Part shown: one piece after another, positions 42,749 through 52,036 of the stretch
How positions within the stretch are numbered: position 1 is the first letter of the stretch
How the letters are laid out: each line of letters begins with the position of its first letter
Source of the DNA: Amycolatopsis deserti
GTDB lineage: Bacteria; Actinomycetota; Actinomycetes; Mycobacteriales; Pseudonocardiaceae
Direction: 5' to 3'
Length of the DNA stretch: 64,000 bases
NCBI RefSeq assembly: GCF_014653945.1
Contig: NZ_BNAU01000001.1
Span: 930,001-994,000 of the forward strand
Translations under genes and position numbers: made by a program
Notes under the pieces: model-generated
Seen by the model: the letters and a program-made list of their open reading frames with translations, nothing else
What the model was told of the DNA's origin: nothing
Database searches by the model: none

Positions 42749-44233
42749 ATGAGGCACAACGCCCTCGCCACCGCGGTCGCCGCGTTCGGGCTGCTGGTGG
42801 CCGCCTGTACCACGCAGCCGGTCGCGCCCCCGCCTGCTCCGCCGGCTCCGGCCCCGCGGGTGGAGCAGGGCACGCCGGGCTGGGAGATCACCCATCCCGG
42901 TCCGGAGCACGCGATCGAGGGCTACGCGGATCGCACGAGCGCGCTGCCGGGGGAGACCGTGCGGTTGTTCGTGAGCACCACGGCCGCGCGGTTCACGGTG
43001 ACCGCGTTCCGCATGGGTGCCTACGCCGGCTCAGCCGCGCTCCGCACGTGGCAGTCCGCGCCGGTGCCGGGCCGTGTGCAGGCTCCGGCGGTGGTGCAGG
43101 CGCCGACGAGCACGGTCGTGGCGCCGTGGCAGCCCTCGCTGGAGGTGCCGACGCAGGGCTGGGCCCCGGGGGACTACCTGCTGCGCCTGGACGGTGACAA
43201 CCAGGCGCAGCAGTACGTGCCGCTCACCGTGCGCACTCCGTCCAACGCCGGCCGGATCGTCCTGGTCAACGCCGTCACGACCTGGCAGGCCTACAACCGC
43301 TGGGGCGGCTACAGCCTCTACGACTCCCCGAGCGGGAAGAAGGCGCAGCGGTCCCGCGCCGTCTCGTTCGACCGCCCCTACCAGGCGCGGGACATGCGGG
43401 GTGCGGGCGATTTCCTGTTCTTCGAGCTGCCGATGGTGCGGTTCGCCGAGAGCCTGGGGCTGCCGCTCGGCTTCGCGACCGACGTCGACCTGCACGCCGA
43501 TCCGCACCTGCTCGACGGCGCCCGCGCCGTGGTCACCCTCGGCCACGACGAGTACTGGTCGAGCGCGATGCGCGCGAACGTCACCGCGGCCCGCGACCGC
43601 GGCGTGAACCTGGCGTTCCTGGGCGGCAACGAGATCTACCGGCACATCCGGTTCGCACCGTCGGCCACCGGCCCGGACCGGGTAGAGATCGGCTACAAGT
43701 CGTTCGGCGAGGATCCGGCCCGCCTGACCGATCCGCTGGAGGCCACTCCCGAGTGGCGCTCGCCGCCGTACCCGAGGCCGGAAAGCGTGCTGCTCGGCAA
43801 CTTCTACCAGTGCAACCCGGTGCACGCCGACCTGGTGGCCGCCGGCGAGCGGAACTGGCTCCTGACCGGGATCGTCCACAACGGACAGCACCTGCGCGGT
43901 CTGGTGGGCGACGAGTACGAGCGGGTGGACCTCGCCGTGCCGACGCCGCGCCCGATCGAGGTCCTGTTCCATTCCCCCGTGACGTGCGGCGGAAAACCGG
44001 ACTTCGCGGACGCGACGTACTACACGACCCCCTCCGGCGCGGCGGTGTTCTCCGCGGGCACCCAGTACTGGATCTGCGGCCTCGACCCGGGCTGCCCGCA
44101 CTCCGGCGGCGACCCGGTCGCGGGCGCGGCCATCACCGCGATCACCGAACGGCTGCTGCGGGCCTATGCCGCCGGTCCCGCGGGAGCCGCGCACCCGGCG
44201 GCCGACAACCTGGCCGCCCTCGGCATCCACTAG
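42749..44233 (+). CDS. Lipoprotein with N,N-dimethylformamidase beta-subunit-like domain
   Basis: 494 aa. A lipoprotein signal (MRHNALATAVAAFGLLVAAC, acylated Cys20) and a Pro-rich linker precede an Ig-like beta domain (PGETVRLFVSTTAARFTVTA). The large C-terminal domain resembles the DMFase2 beta-subunit fold, with WQAYNRWGGYSLYD, LGHDEYWSSAMR, FLGGNEIYRHIRF and CGGKPDFADATYYTT. Substrate unknown; such proteins occur widely in actinomycetes. The ATG at 42749 is chosen for the signal peptide. Confidence 0.72.
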   Translation: MRHNALATAVAAFGLLVAACTTQPVAPPPAPPAPAPRVEQGTPGWEITHPGPEHAIEGYADRTSALPGETVRLFVSTTAARFTVTAFRMGAYAGSAALRTWQSAPVPGRVQAPAVVQAPTSTVVAPWQPSLEVPTQGWAPGDYLLRLDGDNQAQQYVPLTVRTPSNAGRIVLVNAVTTWQAYNRWGGYSLYDSPSGKKAQRSRAVSFDRPYQARDMRGAGDFLFFELPMVRFAESLGLPLGFATDVDLHADPHLLDGARAVVTLGHDEYWSSAMRANVTAARDRGVNLAFLGGNEIYRHIRFAPSATGPDRVEIGYKSFGEDPARLTDPLEATPEWRSPPYPRPESVLLGNFYQCNPVHADLVAAGERNWLLTGIVHNGQHLRGLVGDEYERVDLAVPTPRPIEVLFHSPVTCGGKPDFADATYYTTPSGAAVFSAGTQYWICGLDPGCPHSGGDPVAGAAITAITERLLRAYAAGPAGAAHPAADNLAALGIH

Positions 44234-44292
44234 CGACTGTTCCGCTGGTCCCGCACCGGCGCGCGCATCTGGACGAGTGGTGCGTAAGTCGG

Positions 44293-44961
44293 TCAGTGGT
44301 CGTAGGCGGTCAGGGATCGCGTGATGGGGTGGCCCGTGGCGCGGTGGTGCCAGATGGCGGTGGTGGGGCCAGGAGGCGTTGGGCGATGCGGACGTCGACG
44401 CCTTCGATGGTGCGTCCGCGGTGTTGTTCGAGGTTCGGTTGGCCGTTGAGGGTGTCGTTGACTGACTCGATGAGGTGGCGGTTGGACTTGAGCAGCGGTT
44501 CGCCGGAGTGGGGCCGGTGGTTTCGGTGGGACGGCCGGATCAGCCGGACCCCGCGCTCGGTCAGGACGTGGTCGAGTTCGCGGGAGACGTAGCCTTTGTC
44601 GGCGATGATCAGCAGGCCGGGTCGTTCGGTGCGCAGGCGGGGTTCGTGGTCGCAGATGGCCATGAGCACCTGCCGCTCGCCAGCCAGCGCATCACGTGCT
44701 TGACCAGGGGCAACGCGGCACGCAGACGACGGTTGTAGCCGGATCGGCCGGGGAGCTAGCCGAAAGCGCCGCGCATCCGGGCGGGCAGGAACCGCAGCCA
44801 GCGGGCCTCGGAGGTGAACCCCGGCGGTGCCTGGGCCACGGCCAGGGTGACCAACTCGGCGTCGGTCAGCCTCGGCGGTCTGCCCGTTCGGCGCCGGCGC
44901 GCGAGGTGGTCGTCGATCTTGACCTAGAGTGCGGCGAGAAGGTGTTCAGGTCGGTCGTCAC
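44293..44961 (-). pseudogene. IS982-family transposase relic
   Basis: From a GTG at 44961 the N-terminal sequence VTTDLNT shifts frame and continues as VKIDDHLARRRRTGRPPRLT then DAELVTLAVAQAPPGFTSEA, interrupted by TAG at 44924-44926 and 44756-44758. A deletion of roughly 85 codons near 44670 removes the middle. The C-terminal part (LLIIADKGYVSRELDHVLTE) is intact to near the end, where the frame shifts once more before TAYDH. Terminal inverted repeats were not located. Non-functional. Confidence 0.85.
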
Positions 44962-45008
44962 ACACTGATCTTGAACACCCTTCGCCTCACTCCGGGCATC
45001 ACCCCAAC

Positions 45009-45479
45009 TCAGGCACTACTCGTCTGGCGCGTCTGGGCTGCGAACATCCAGTGCTGCTTCTCCAGGTCGGCGGTGATGCCGATCAGGAGGTCCTGGCTCA
45101 CCGGGTCCGGCCCGCCGGTGGCGTCGATCCCGGCGCGCAGCCCGCTGATCGTGGCGGCGAGCAGGCCGGTGACCGCCTCGACGGCGGCCGTGTCGGCCAG
45201 CGGTCCGGCGGGCAGTCCGGGCAGCGTGGACTCGGTGGCGATGGTGCTCGCGCGGCCGTCGGGGGAGACGCCGAGCGCGGCGAGGCGCTCGGCGACGCTG
45301 TCGCCGTGCTCGCGGGTGGCGCCGGCCAGTTCGTCCAGGTGCAGGTGGACGGTGCGGAAGTGCGGACCGGTCACGTTCCAGTGCGCCTGCTTGGCGAGCA
45401 GGCCCAGATCGATCAGGTCGGTGAGCGCCCGCTGGAGTGCGGTGGCGACGGTCTTGGTGGCCACCTCGTCGAGAATCAT
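45009..45479 (-). CDS. dps: Dps-family ferritin-like DNA-protection protein
   Basis: 156-aa four-helix bundle. The ferroxidase ligands fit: His33 (KQAHWNVTG), His45 (FRTVHLHLDE), Asp60 and Glu64 (HGDSVAERLAALG). It oxidises and stores iron and protects DNA from peroxides. No Lys-rich N-terminal tail, so direct DNA binding is uncertain. It lies 16 bp downstream of the HSL esterase gene. Confidence 0.9.
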   Translation of the reverse strand: MILDEVATKTVATALQRALTDLIDLGLLAKQAHWNVTGPHFRTVHLHLDELAGATREHGDSVAERLAALGVSPDGRASTIATESTLPGLPAGPLADTAAVEAVTGLLAATISGLRAGIDATGGPDPVSQDLLIGITADLEKQHWMFAAQTRQTSSA

Positions 45480-45495
45480 GCGGATTCCTCTCAGT

Positions 45496-46458
45496 TCAGT
45501 CCTGCAGGGCCTTCTTCAGCACCGCGACCGCCTGGTTGATCGCGGCTTCCGCGGCGTTGGTCTCGCGCAGCGCGTTGAGCATCACGAAGTCGTGGATGAC
45601 TCCCTGGTAGCGCACGGCGGTGAGCGGGACGCCGGCCCGGCGCAGCTTGTTCGCGTACGCCTCGCCCTCGTCGCGGAGCACGTCGGCCTCCGCGGTGATC
45701 ACCAGCGCCGGCGGCAGGCCGGCCAGCTCGTCCAGGCTCGCCCGCAGCGGCGACGCGGTGATCTCCGCGCGCTGCGCCGGGTCGGCGGTGTACTGGTCCC
45801 AGAACCACTTCATGCCCTCGAGGGCCAGGAAGTAGCCGGTGGCGAACTCCCGGTACGAGCCGGTGTCGAAACCGGCGTCGGTGACCGGGTAGAACAGCAC
45901 CTGCTGCCGGAAGGTCACATCGCCGCGCTGCTTGGCGAGGATCGTCACCGCCGCGGTCATGTTCCCGCCGACCGAGTCACCGGCGATCGCCAGCCGGCTC
46001 GCGTCCAGGTCGTGCTCCGCGCCGTGCGCCACGATCCACTGCGCCGCGGCGTAGTTCTGCTCGAGCGCGACCGGGTAGCGCGCCTCGGGGGAGCGGTCGT
46101 AGTCCGGGAAGACGACGGCCGCGCCGGTGCCGGCGGCGATCTCGCGGATCAGCCGGTCGTGGGTGTGGGCGTTGCCGAACACCCAGCCCGCGCCGTGGAT
46201 GTAGAGCACGACGGGCAGCGCGCCGGTGGCCCCGGCCGGGCGGACGATGCGCAGCCGCACCTGACCGGTCGGCCCGCCCTCGATGGTCAGGTCCTCGATG
46301 TCGGCGTCCGGCTTCGCGATCTCGGACGACTGCACCTCGTCGACGGCCTTGCGGCCCTCCTCGGGCGGCAGCTGGTACAGGTACGGCGGGTTGTCCGTGG
46401 CCTCGGCGAAGGCCTGCGCGGCGGGTTCCAGGGCCAGGTTGTGCGGGTTCGCGGTCAT
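45496..46458 (-). CDS. Alpha/beta hydrolase of the hormone-sensitive lipase family
   Basis: 320 aa. Oxyanion motif IHGAGWVFGNAHTHDR, nucleophile GDSVGGNMTAAV (Ser), acid in ADVLRDEGEAYANKL and catalytic His in GVIHDFVMLNAL. Typical esterase of small acyl esters. Divergent from the OhrR-like regulator at 46620, which may control it. Confidence 0.9.
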   Translation of the reverse strand: MTANPHNLALEPAAQAFAEATDNPPYLYQLPPEEGRKAVDEVQSSEIAKPDADIEDLTIEGGPTGQVRLRIVRPAGATGALPVVLYIHGAGWVFGNAHTHDRLIREIAAGTGAAVVFPDYDRSPEARYPVALEQNYAAAQWIVAHGAEHDLDASRLAIAGDSVGGNMTAAVTILAKQRGDVTFRQQVLFYPVTDAGFDTGSYREFATGYFLALEGMKWFWDQYTADPAQRAEITASPLRASLDELAGLPPALVITAEADVLRDEGEAYANKLRRAGVPLTAVRYQGVIHDFVMLNALRETNAAEAAINQAVAVLKKALQD

Positions 46459-46522
46459 CGCGCTCTCCTGGGGCTTCGGGGCGACCGGGCGGTTCCCGGT
46501 CGATCTGTTGGATCAAACCATA

Positions 46523-46548
46523 TTGCGCACAACTTAATTGCCTACTAT
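46523..46548. promoter_or_regulatory. Promoter/operator region of the OhrR-like gene at 46620
   Basis: Near-palindromic TTGCGCACAA (46523-46532), then AT-rich AACTTAATTG, then TACTAT (46543-46548), a good -10 hexamer. The AT-rich stretch contrasts with its surroundings and sits between divergent esterase and MarR genes, so it is a plausible autoregulatory operator. Confidence 0.45.
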
Positions 46549-46619
46549 GGGATGTGTCACCCCTGGATGGCGCGCCACTGGCCGATGGGGGAAGATCGAG
46601 TGTTGACCAAGGAGGAGTC

Positions 46620-47078
46620 ATGGCCGAACCGGCCGCACCGCGGCTCGACGATCAGGTCTGCTTCGCGCTCTACGCCGCCTCGCGCGCGGTGACGTCGCTG
46701 TACCGCCCACTGCTCGACGAGCTGGGGCTGACCTATCCGCAGTACCTGGTGATGCTGGCGCTGTGGGAGCACGGCGAGCTGTCGGTCAAGGACCTCGGGC
46801 AGGCGCTGTCGCTGGACTCGGGCACGCTGTCGCCGCTGCTGAAGCGGTTGGAGAAGCTGGAGTTCGTGCGCCGCGAGCGCCGCGCCGACGACGAGCGCTC
46901 GGTGTGCATCCGGCTCACGGACAAGGGCGACGGGCTGCGGTCGAAGGCCGTTCCGCTGCCCGGGGTGATCGGCGACGCGATGGGCCTGCCGCCGGCGGAT
47001 CTCGAGGAGTTGCGGGCGACGCTGCGCGAGCTGACCCGCTCCGTCAACGCCTACCGCGAGGCCCGAACCGGCGTATAA
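46620..47078 (+). CDS. MarR/OhrR-like redox-sensing regulator
   Basis: 152 aa. LDDQVCFALYAASRAVTSLY carries the OhrR-type reactive Cys (residue 13). The winged helix is SVKDLGQALSLDSGTLSPLL then KRLEKLEFVRRERRADDERS. A perfect RBS (AAGGAGGAGTC) fixes the ATG at 46620. It is a paralogue of 36306-36758. Likely target: the divergent esterase gene. Confidence 0.87.
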   Translation: MAEPAAPRLDDQVCFALYAASRAVTSLYRPLLDELGLTYPQYLVMLALWEHGELSVKDLGQALSLDSGTLSPLLKRLEKLEFVRRERRADDERSVCIRLTDKGDGLRSKAVPLPGVIGDAMGLPPADLEELRATLRELTRSVNAYREARTGV

Positions 47079-47168
47079 CGACCTATACGGCGCGGCGTTG
47101 ACGCGTGCGGTCCGGCGGCCCGGACCCCTAGTCTGCGGGAAAGGGCCGCCGAACCGAGAGGATTACCC

Positions 47169-48821
47169 GTGCTCGACCTGCTGGTGCGCAACGTCCGTGC
47201 GCTGACCGTGTCCGACGAGCGTCCCCGCGCGCATACCGTGGGTGTGCTGCACGGGCGGATCGTGGGGGTCGACGAGCAGGTGGACGGGCTGCCGGCGCGC
47301 ACCGTGGTCGACGGTGACGGCGCGGTGCTCACGCCGGGGTTCGCCGACGCGCACAACCACATGGTCTGGTACGGCCTGTCGCTGGCCGAGATCGACCTGT
47401 CCGTGTGCCGGACGCTGGACGAGCTGTACGACACGGTGGCCGCGCGGGCCGCCGAGCTGCCCGCCGACGCGTGGGTGATCGGCTCGAAGTACGACGACTT
47501 CGTGCTCGGCGGCCACCCGGGCCGCTCCGCGCTGGACCGTGCCGGCGGCGGGCGGCCGGTGTGGCTCAAGCACCGGTCGGCGCACATGTGCACGGTGAGT
47601 TCGGCGATTCTGGCCCAGGCCGGGGTGCTGGACGGGTCGGCGCGCGTGCCCGAGGGCGGCGTGGTGGCCCGAGACGAGCACGGCGCACCCACCGGGCTGC
47701 TCGCCGAGCAGGCCCAGCAGCTGGTGGACGCCCTGGTCAAGCCGTATCCGGTGGAGGAGCTGGCGGCGGCGATCGAGCGCGCCGCGAAGGTGTACGTCAG
47801 CGAGGGCCTGACCGCGGTGACCGAGGCGGGGATCGGTGGCGGCTGGATCGGGCACAGCCCGGCCGAGGCGTCGGCCTACCACCTGGCGCGGGAGCGTCGG
47901 GCGCTGCCGCTGCGGGTCGAGCTGATGCCGGCCAGCGAGGTGCTGCACCCGCTCGGCGGCAACCCCGCCGACACCGGCTCGGTCGGCGTGGACCTGGGGT
48001 TGCGCAGCGGGTTCGGCGACGAGTTCCTCCGCCTGGGGCCGATGAAGATCTTCACCGACGGCGCGCTGAGCAGCCGGACCGCGGCCCTGACCGAGCCGTT
48101 CTGCTCGCACGGCGGCCTCGGGGTGCTGCAGGACGATCCGAAGGTGCTGCGGGACACCATCGTCGCCGCGCACCGCAGCGGCTGGCGGGTGGCCGCGCAC
48201 GCGATCGGCGACCGGGCGATCGACCTGACGCTGGACGCGTTCGAGGAGGCGCAGCGGGTACTGCCGCGCCCGGATGTGCGGCACCGCATCGAGCACGCCG
48301 CGATGGTGCGCCCCGACCAGCTGCCGCGGCTGGTCGCGCTCGGCGTGGTCCCGGTGCCGCAGGCGCGGTTCCTGTACGAGATCGGGGACACGATGGCCGA
48401 GGCGCTCGGGCAGGCGCGGGTGCCCTGGCTGTACCGGCAAAAGTCCTTTGTGGACGCCGGGTTGCGCGTGCCGGGCAGCTCCGACCGGCCGTGCGTCGGG
48501 GTGGGTGCGCCGCTGGCCGGCCTGCGGTCGATGGTCGAGCGGACCACCAGCGCCGGGGTCGTGCTCAGCCCGGACGAGCGGGTGGACGCGGAGGAGGCGC
48601 TGCGTTCCTACACCGCGCACCCGGCGTGGGCGTCGCACCAGGAACACGAACGCGGCCGGCTCGCCGCGGGGCTGCGGGCGGACATGGTGCTGCTCGACGA
48701 CGACCCGACGACGGTGCCCAGCGCAGGGATCAGCGAGATCGGCGTGCTGGCGACCTTCGTGGGTGGCCGGTGCGTCCACGGCGCCGACTCGCTGCGCGCG
48801 GACGGTCCGGTGCCGGCCTGA
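47169..48821 (+). CDS. Amidohydrolase-3 (YtcJ-like) family protein
   Basis: 550-aa metal-dependent hydrolase. The metal site GFADAHNHMVWYGLS is near residue 63. FTDGALSSRTAAL, HAIGDRAIDLTLDAFEEAQR and VRHRIEHAAMVRPDQLPRL follow the YtcJ pattern. C-terminal SYTAHPAWASHQEHERGRLA and ADMVLLDDDPTTVP close the beta-sandwich. Substrate unknown (N-substituted amides in the family). The GTG at 47169 has GAGAGGA upstream. Confidence 0.88.
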   Translation: MLDLLVRNVRALTVSDERPRAHTVGVLHGRIVGVDEQVDGLPARTVVDGDGAVLTPGFADAHNHMVWYGLSLAEIDLSVCRTLDELYDTVAARAAELPADAWVIGSKYDDFVLGGHPGRSALDRAGGGRPVWLKHRSAHMCTVSSAILAQAGVLDGSARVPEGGVVARDEHGAPTGLLAEQAQQLVDALVKPYPVEELAAAIERAAKVYVSEGLTAVTEAGIGGGWIGHSPAEASAYHLARERRALPLRVELMPASEVLHPLGGNPADTGSVGVDLGLRSGFGDEFLRLGPMKIFTDGALSSRTAALTEPFCSHGGLGVLQDDPKVLRDTIVAAHRSGWRVAAHAIGDRAIDLTLDAFEEAQRVLPRPDVRHRIEHAAMVRPDQLPRLVALGVVPVPQARFLYEIGDTMAEALGQARVPWLYRQKSFVDAGLRVPGSSDRPCVGVGAPLAGLRSMVERTTSAGVVLSPDERVDAEEALRSYTAHPAWASHQEHERGRLAAGLRADMVLLDDDPTTVPSAGISEIGVLATFVGGRCVHGADSLRADGPVPA

Positions 48822-48822
48822 C

Positions 48823-49935
48823 TCACCCCTCCAGCGAGGCCAGCAGCAAACCGCTGCGGGGTTTCGGGGTGAAATACGTGCTCTTGCGCGGCATCCGGCG
48901 GCCCTCGGCGTGCGCGGCCAGCACTTCGGACAGCGGGACGGGCGCCAGGCGCAGCACGGCGTCCGTCCCCGGCCCGGGAGCGTGCCCGTCGGGCAGCGCG
49001 TGCACGTGCGGGCCCTCCGGGTCGAGGCCGAGTGCCTGTCCCAGCAGCAGGTTCTCCACCACGGCGTGGTCGGAACCGCCGGGCAGCTGCACCACCAGCG
49101 CGCCATCCCGAGCAGTGACCGCCACCGTGCCCGGGGCGGGAGCATCCACTTCGGACACTTCCCGGACCGCCAAGCCCGCGTGCCGCCAGGCGGCGGCCAG
49201 CTCGTGCACAGCCAGGCCGGTGCCGCTGATGGTGCGGTGGATCGCGCCGATGCGCAGGTCCGGCCCCGCGGTCACCAGCGCCAGCAGTGGCGTGCCCGCC
49301 TCGGCCGCCGCGGCGACCCGGTGGTTGCCGTCGGCCACCAGCAGGGGAGCGGAGCGCACCGCGGCGAGCAACCGGTCCTGCTCGGCGCCGGGACCCGTCA
49401 GCCACAACCGGTGCGAGCGGCCGCCCCCGTCGGTCAGGTCCACCGCCGGCGCACCGGCCATCGCGTCGGCCACCAGGGTCGTGAGGCCCTCGCCGGAGAC
49501 CGGCACCAGCATGGCTGCGCTGGTCGCGCAGCCCAGTGCCCGCAGGGCGGTGGCGCGCTCGGCGACCACACCGGCGTAGACCTCTTCGCTGTGCCGGATC
49601 CGCGCCCCGACGGCCGACGGATCGACCAGGCACAGCACGCCGGCCGCGGTGCCGTCGCGCCCGGCGATCCGGTAGGGCGCCACCACGTCGTGCACCCGCC
49701 GGTAGTCCCGCTCCCGCAACCGGTCCAGCATCGCCCGCGCCCCGGGCAGCGCTTCCCGCAGCGAGCCGCCGCCCGGCCTGCGGTGCGGGTGCTGCACCGC
49801 GAGCAGCGAATCACCCGGCGCCGCCGCCAGTGCCGCCGCGATCTCGCCGGGGTCGGCGAACTCGTCCACCTCCGGACCCGTCACCGGCCCGTCCAGGACC
49901 CACCCGGTTCCGATCGCGCGCGCCCATTCCGTCAT
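48823..49935 (-). CDS. DUF1015 family protein
   Basis: 370 aa. Conserved DUF1015 motifs: PLLVADGNHRVAAA, DHAVVENLLLGQALGL and the near-terminal MPRKSTYFTPKPRSGLLL. The family function is not established, although links to phosphosugar or serine metabolism have been suggested in some bacteria. Convergent with the amidohydrolase (1-bp gap). Confidence 0.85.
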   Translation of the reverse strand: MTEWARAIGTGWVLDGPVTGPEVDEFADPGEIAAALAAAPGDSLLAVQHPHRRPGGGSLREALPGARAMLDRLRERDYRRVHDVVAPYRIAGRDGTAAGVLCLVDPSAVGARIRHSEEVYAGVVAERATALRALGCATSAAMLVPVSGEGLTTLVADAMAGAPAVDLTDGGGRSHRLWLTGPGAEQDRLLAAVRSAPLLVADGNHRVAAAAEAGTPLLALVTAGPDLRIGAIHRTISGTGLAVHELAAAWRHAGLAVREVSEVDAPAPGTVAVTARDGALVVQLPGGSDHAVVENLLLGQALGLDPEGPHVHALPDGHAPGPGTDAVLRLAPVPLSEVLAAHAEGRRMPRKSTYFTPKPRSGLLLASLEG

Positions 49936-49957
49936 GCCCCGATCCTGCCGGACCGGT

Positions 49958-50758
49958 TCAGCTCGCCTGCGACAGCTCCCCGCTCGTTTCGCGGGTCCGC
50001 GCCCAGCGCGCCAGCCGCGGCGCGGCGGCGACGTAGAAGTCCGGGTCCAGGCCCATGCCGGTGTGCGTACTGCGGACCTCGACGCACTCGGCGTAGGGGT
50101 CCTGGCACAGCTGCCACGGCGCGATCGTGTCCGCGCGCGAGTACACCGCCAGCGCGGGCACCTCCGGCGGCAGGGGAGCGGCCAGCGACTTGATGTTCTC
50201 GTCGTAGCACGGCCCGGTGAAGCAGTCCGGGTCCATCAGGCCGGGAACGCCCAAAGTGGACAGCCGGGCGAGGAGGCGGGCCACGCGAACCACCTTGGGG
50301 TGCGCGCCGAGCGGGTCGAGCACCGGGCTGCCCAGCATCACCAGCCCGCACACCAGGTCCGGCCGGCGGATCGCGGCCAGCCGCGCCAGCCAGCCGCCGC
50401 GGCTCTGCCCGATGAGGACGACGCGGCCGCCGGTGTCCTCGGCGTGCCGCTCCAGCCGCGCCTCGATGCGGTCGACCAGTTCGGTGGTGCACCCGACGTT
50501 GAGGCCGATCCGTGACCCGGAAGGCCGGTAGCCGCGCGCTTTCAGCCACGCGCTGGCCAGGGTCAGGCTCCGGTCGCCGAAACCGAAACCGGGCACCAGC
50601 ACCACACCCAGCCCGGCGCCCTCCTCCGGGTCCTCCGGCCGCCAGATCGGATGCCGCAGTAGTCGCGGGATGTCCAGCAGCGCCAGCAACAGGTGCTCGC
50701 GGGTCGCCGTGCGGATCGTTTCGCCCGCTTCGCGCGCGGGCTGGAGCAGCGTCAACAT
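49958..50758 (-). CDS. Alpha/beta hydrolase
   Basis: 266 aa. GVVLVPGFGFGDRSLTLASA carries the oxyanion turn, VVLIGQSRGGWLARLAA has the nucleophile Ser in GQSRG, and YSRADTIAPWQLC precedes a likely catalytic His in STHTGMGLDPD. Substrate unknown. It is separate from the AraC gene by 97 bp and reads in the same direction. Confidence 0.8.
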   Translation of the reverse strand: MLTLLQPAREAGETIRTATREHLLLALLDIPRLLRHPIWRPEDPEEGAGLGVVLVPGFGFGDRSLTLASAWLKARGYRPSGSRIGLNVGCTTELVDRIEARLERHAEDTGGRVVLIGQSRGGWLARLAAIRRPDLVCGLVMLGSPVLDPLGAHPKVVRVARLLARLSTLGVPGLMDPDCFTGPCYDENIKSLAAPLPPEVPALAVYSRADTIAPWQLCQDPYAECVEVRSTHTGMGLDPDFYVAAAPRLARWARTRETSGELSQAS

Positions 50759-50855
50759 GTGCGGCCTCCTCGCAGCTGAAGAGACCCTTGATCTACCCCG
50801 AAATCACGCGGTTGACACCTGGAGCCGTTCCCCACCGTCGAAACCGGACGCGAAG

Positions 50856-51896
50856 TCAGTCCCGTTTCCCGGCCCGCAGGTACCGAGCCGGGGTGGTGCC
50901 GGTCCAGCGGCGGAACGCGTAGATGAAACTCGACGCCTCGGCGTATCCCAGCCGCAGCGCCACATCCTCCACCGACAGCGCCCCGGTCGCGAGCATCTCC
51001 TCGGCCAGCGCCTGCCGCACCTCGTCGAGCAGGCCGCGGAAACTGGTGCCCGCGTCCTCCAGCCGCCGCCGCAGCGTCCGGGTGCTGACGTTCAGCTCCC
51101 GTGCCACGTCCTCCATCGCGAGCGTGCCACCGACGCGGATCAGCTTGTCCCGCACCTGCTGCGCGATACCGGAGCGGGCCCGGCGGCGGCTGACCAGCTC
51201 ACGGCACTGCGCCTCGCACAGCGCGACGGTGTGCTCACTGGCCTGCGGCAGCGGTCGTTCCAGCGACGCGGCGTCGATGGCGACGTGGTGCGCGGGCGCG
51301 CCGAACGCCGGCCGGAACCCGAACACCTCCTCGTACCGGGCCGGATTCGGCGGTTCCGGGAAGCGGAACCGCAGGCGCCGGACGTTCAGACCACCGGGCA
51401 ACAGGTCGTGCAGCACCGTGTGGATGGCGCTGATGTCGCGCTCCAGCAGGAACCGGCGCACGTCGTGCGGCAGGCCGTCGTCCCGCAGCTCGAACCGCAG
51501 CTCGTCGTCGGCCAGTTCGACCACCGGGAGGCAGAAGATGAAGCTGAGGTCGAGGTAGCGCAGGGCGAAGGTGATCGCGTCGCGCAGGGTCGGGCTGCTG
51601 ATGCAGGCGAACCCGAACACGCCGAACGTGGCGACCCGGTAGCGCACCCCCGCGTCCAGGCCGAGGCCCGGCGGGTCGCCGAGCTCCCGGACGAGGTTGC
51701 GCGCGACCGCCAGCTCCTGGTGCGCGTCGACCTGCGCCGCCGGGTCGTCCAGGCGCGACGGCGGCAGCCCGGTGCCGCGCAGCAGGGCGTCCCGGGGCAC
51801 CCCGCGCTCGGCCCCGAACCGCACGAGCAGCGCGACACTGGCGACGCCGCGCGGGAAGTCCCAGTCACGGACGGCGACCGGCAGGAGCTGAGCCAT
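50856..51896 (-). CDS. AraC-family regulator, VirS-like
   Basis: 346 aa. The N-terminal Arabinose_bd-type ligand domain (VALLVRFGAERGVPRDALLR; YRVATFGVFGFACISSPTLR) is of the VirS/OruR type. The C-terminal AraC HTH pair is MEDVARELNVSTRTLRRRLE and VEDVALRLGYAEASSFIYAF. Start ATG 51896. It is divergent from a Baeyer-Villiger-type monooxygenase gene over 140 bp, the same layout as virS-mymA in mycobacteria, and probably activates that operon. Confidence 0.87.
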   Translation of the reverse strand: MAQLLPVAVRDWDFPRGVASVALLVRFGAERGVPRDALLRGTGLPPSRLDDPAAQVDAHQELAVARNLVRELGDPPGLGLDAGVRYRVATFGVFGFACISSPTLRDAITFALRYLDLSFIFCLPVVELADDELRFELRDDGLPHDVRRFLLERDISAIHTVLHDLLPGGLNVRRLRFRFPEPPNPARYEEVFGFRPAFGAPAHHVAIDAASLERPLPQASEHTVALCEAQCRELVSRRRARSGIAQQVRDKLIRVGGTLAMEDVARELNVSTRTLRRRLEDAGTSFRGLLDEVRQALAEEMLATGALSVEDVALRLGYAEASSFIYAFRRWTGTTPARYLRAGKRD

Positions 51897-52036
51897 GGCC
51901 GGAAGTATGGATTCTGCCGGTCGGCGGCGCGCGGGCGGGGTGGCCGAAAATCTCGGTTTCCTGGCCGGTGGTCTCTGTGGGGAAGTGACCCGGAGCACCT
52001 ACTGTGGAGTAGCCCCACTCACCGCCGAGGAGCAGC

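Noticed and set aside
40865..44233. A long plus-strand frame leading into the dimethylformamidase-like lipoprotein
   Set aside because: The upstream part is antisense to glcD/glcE. The lipoprotein signal at 42749 marks the real start.
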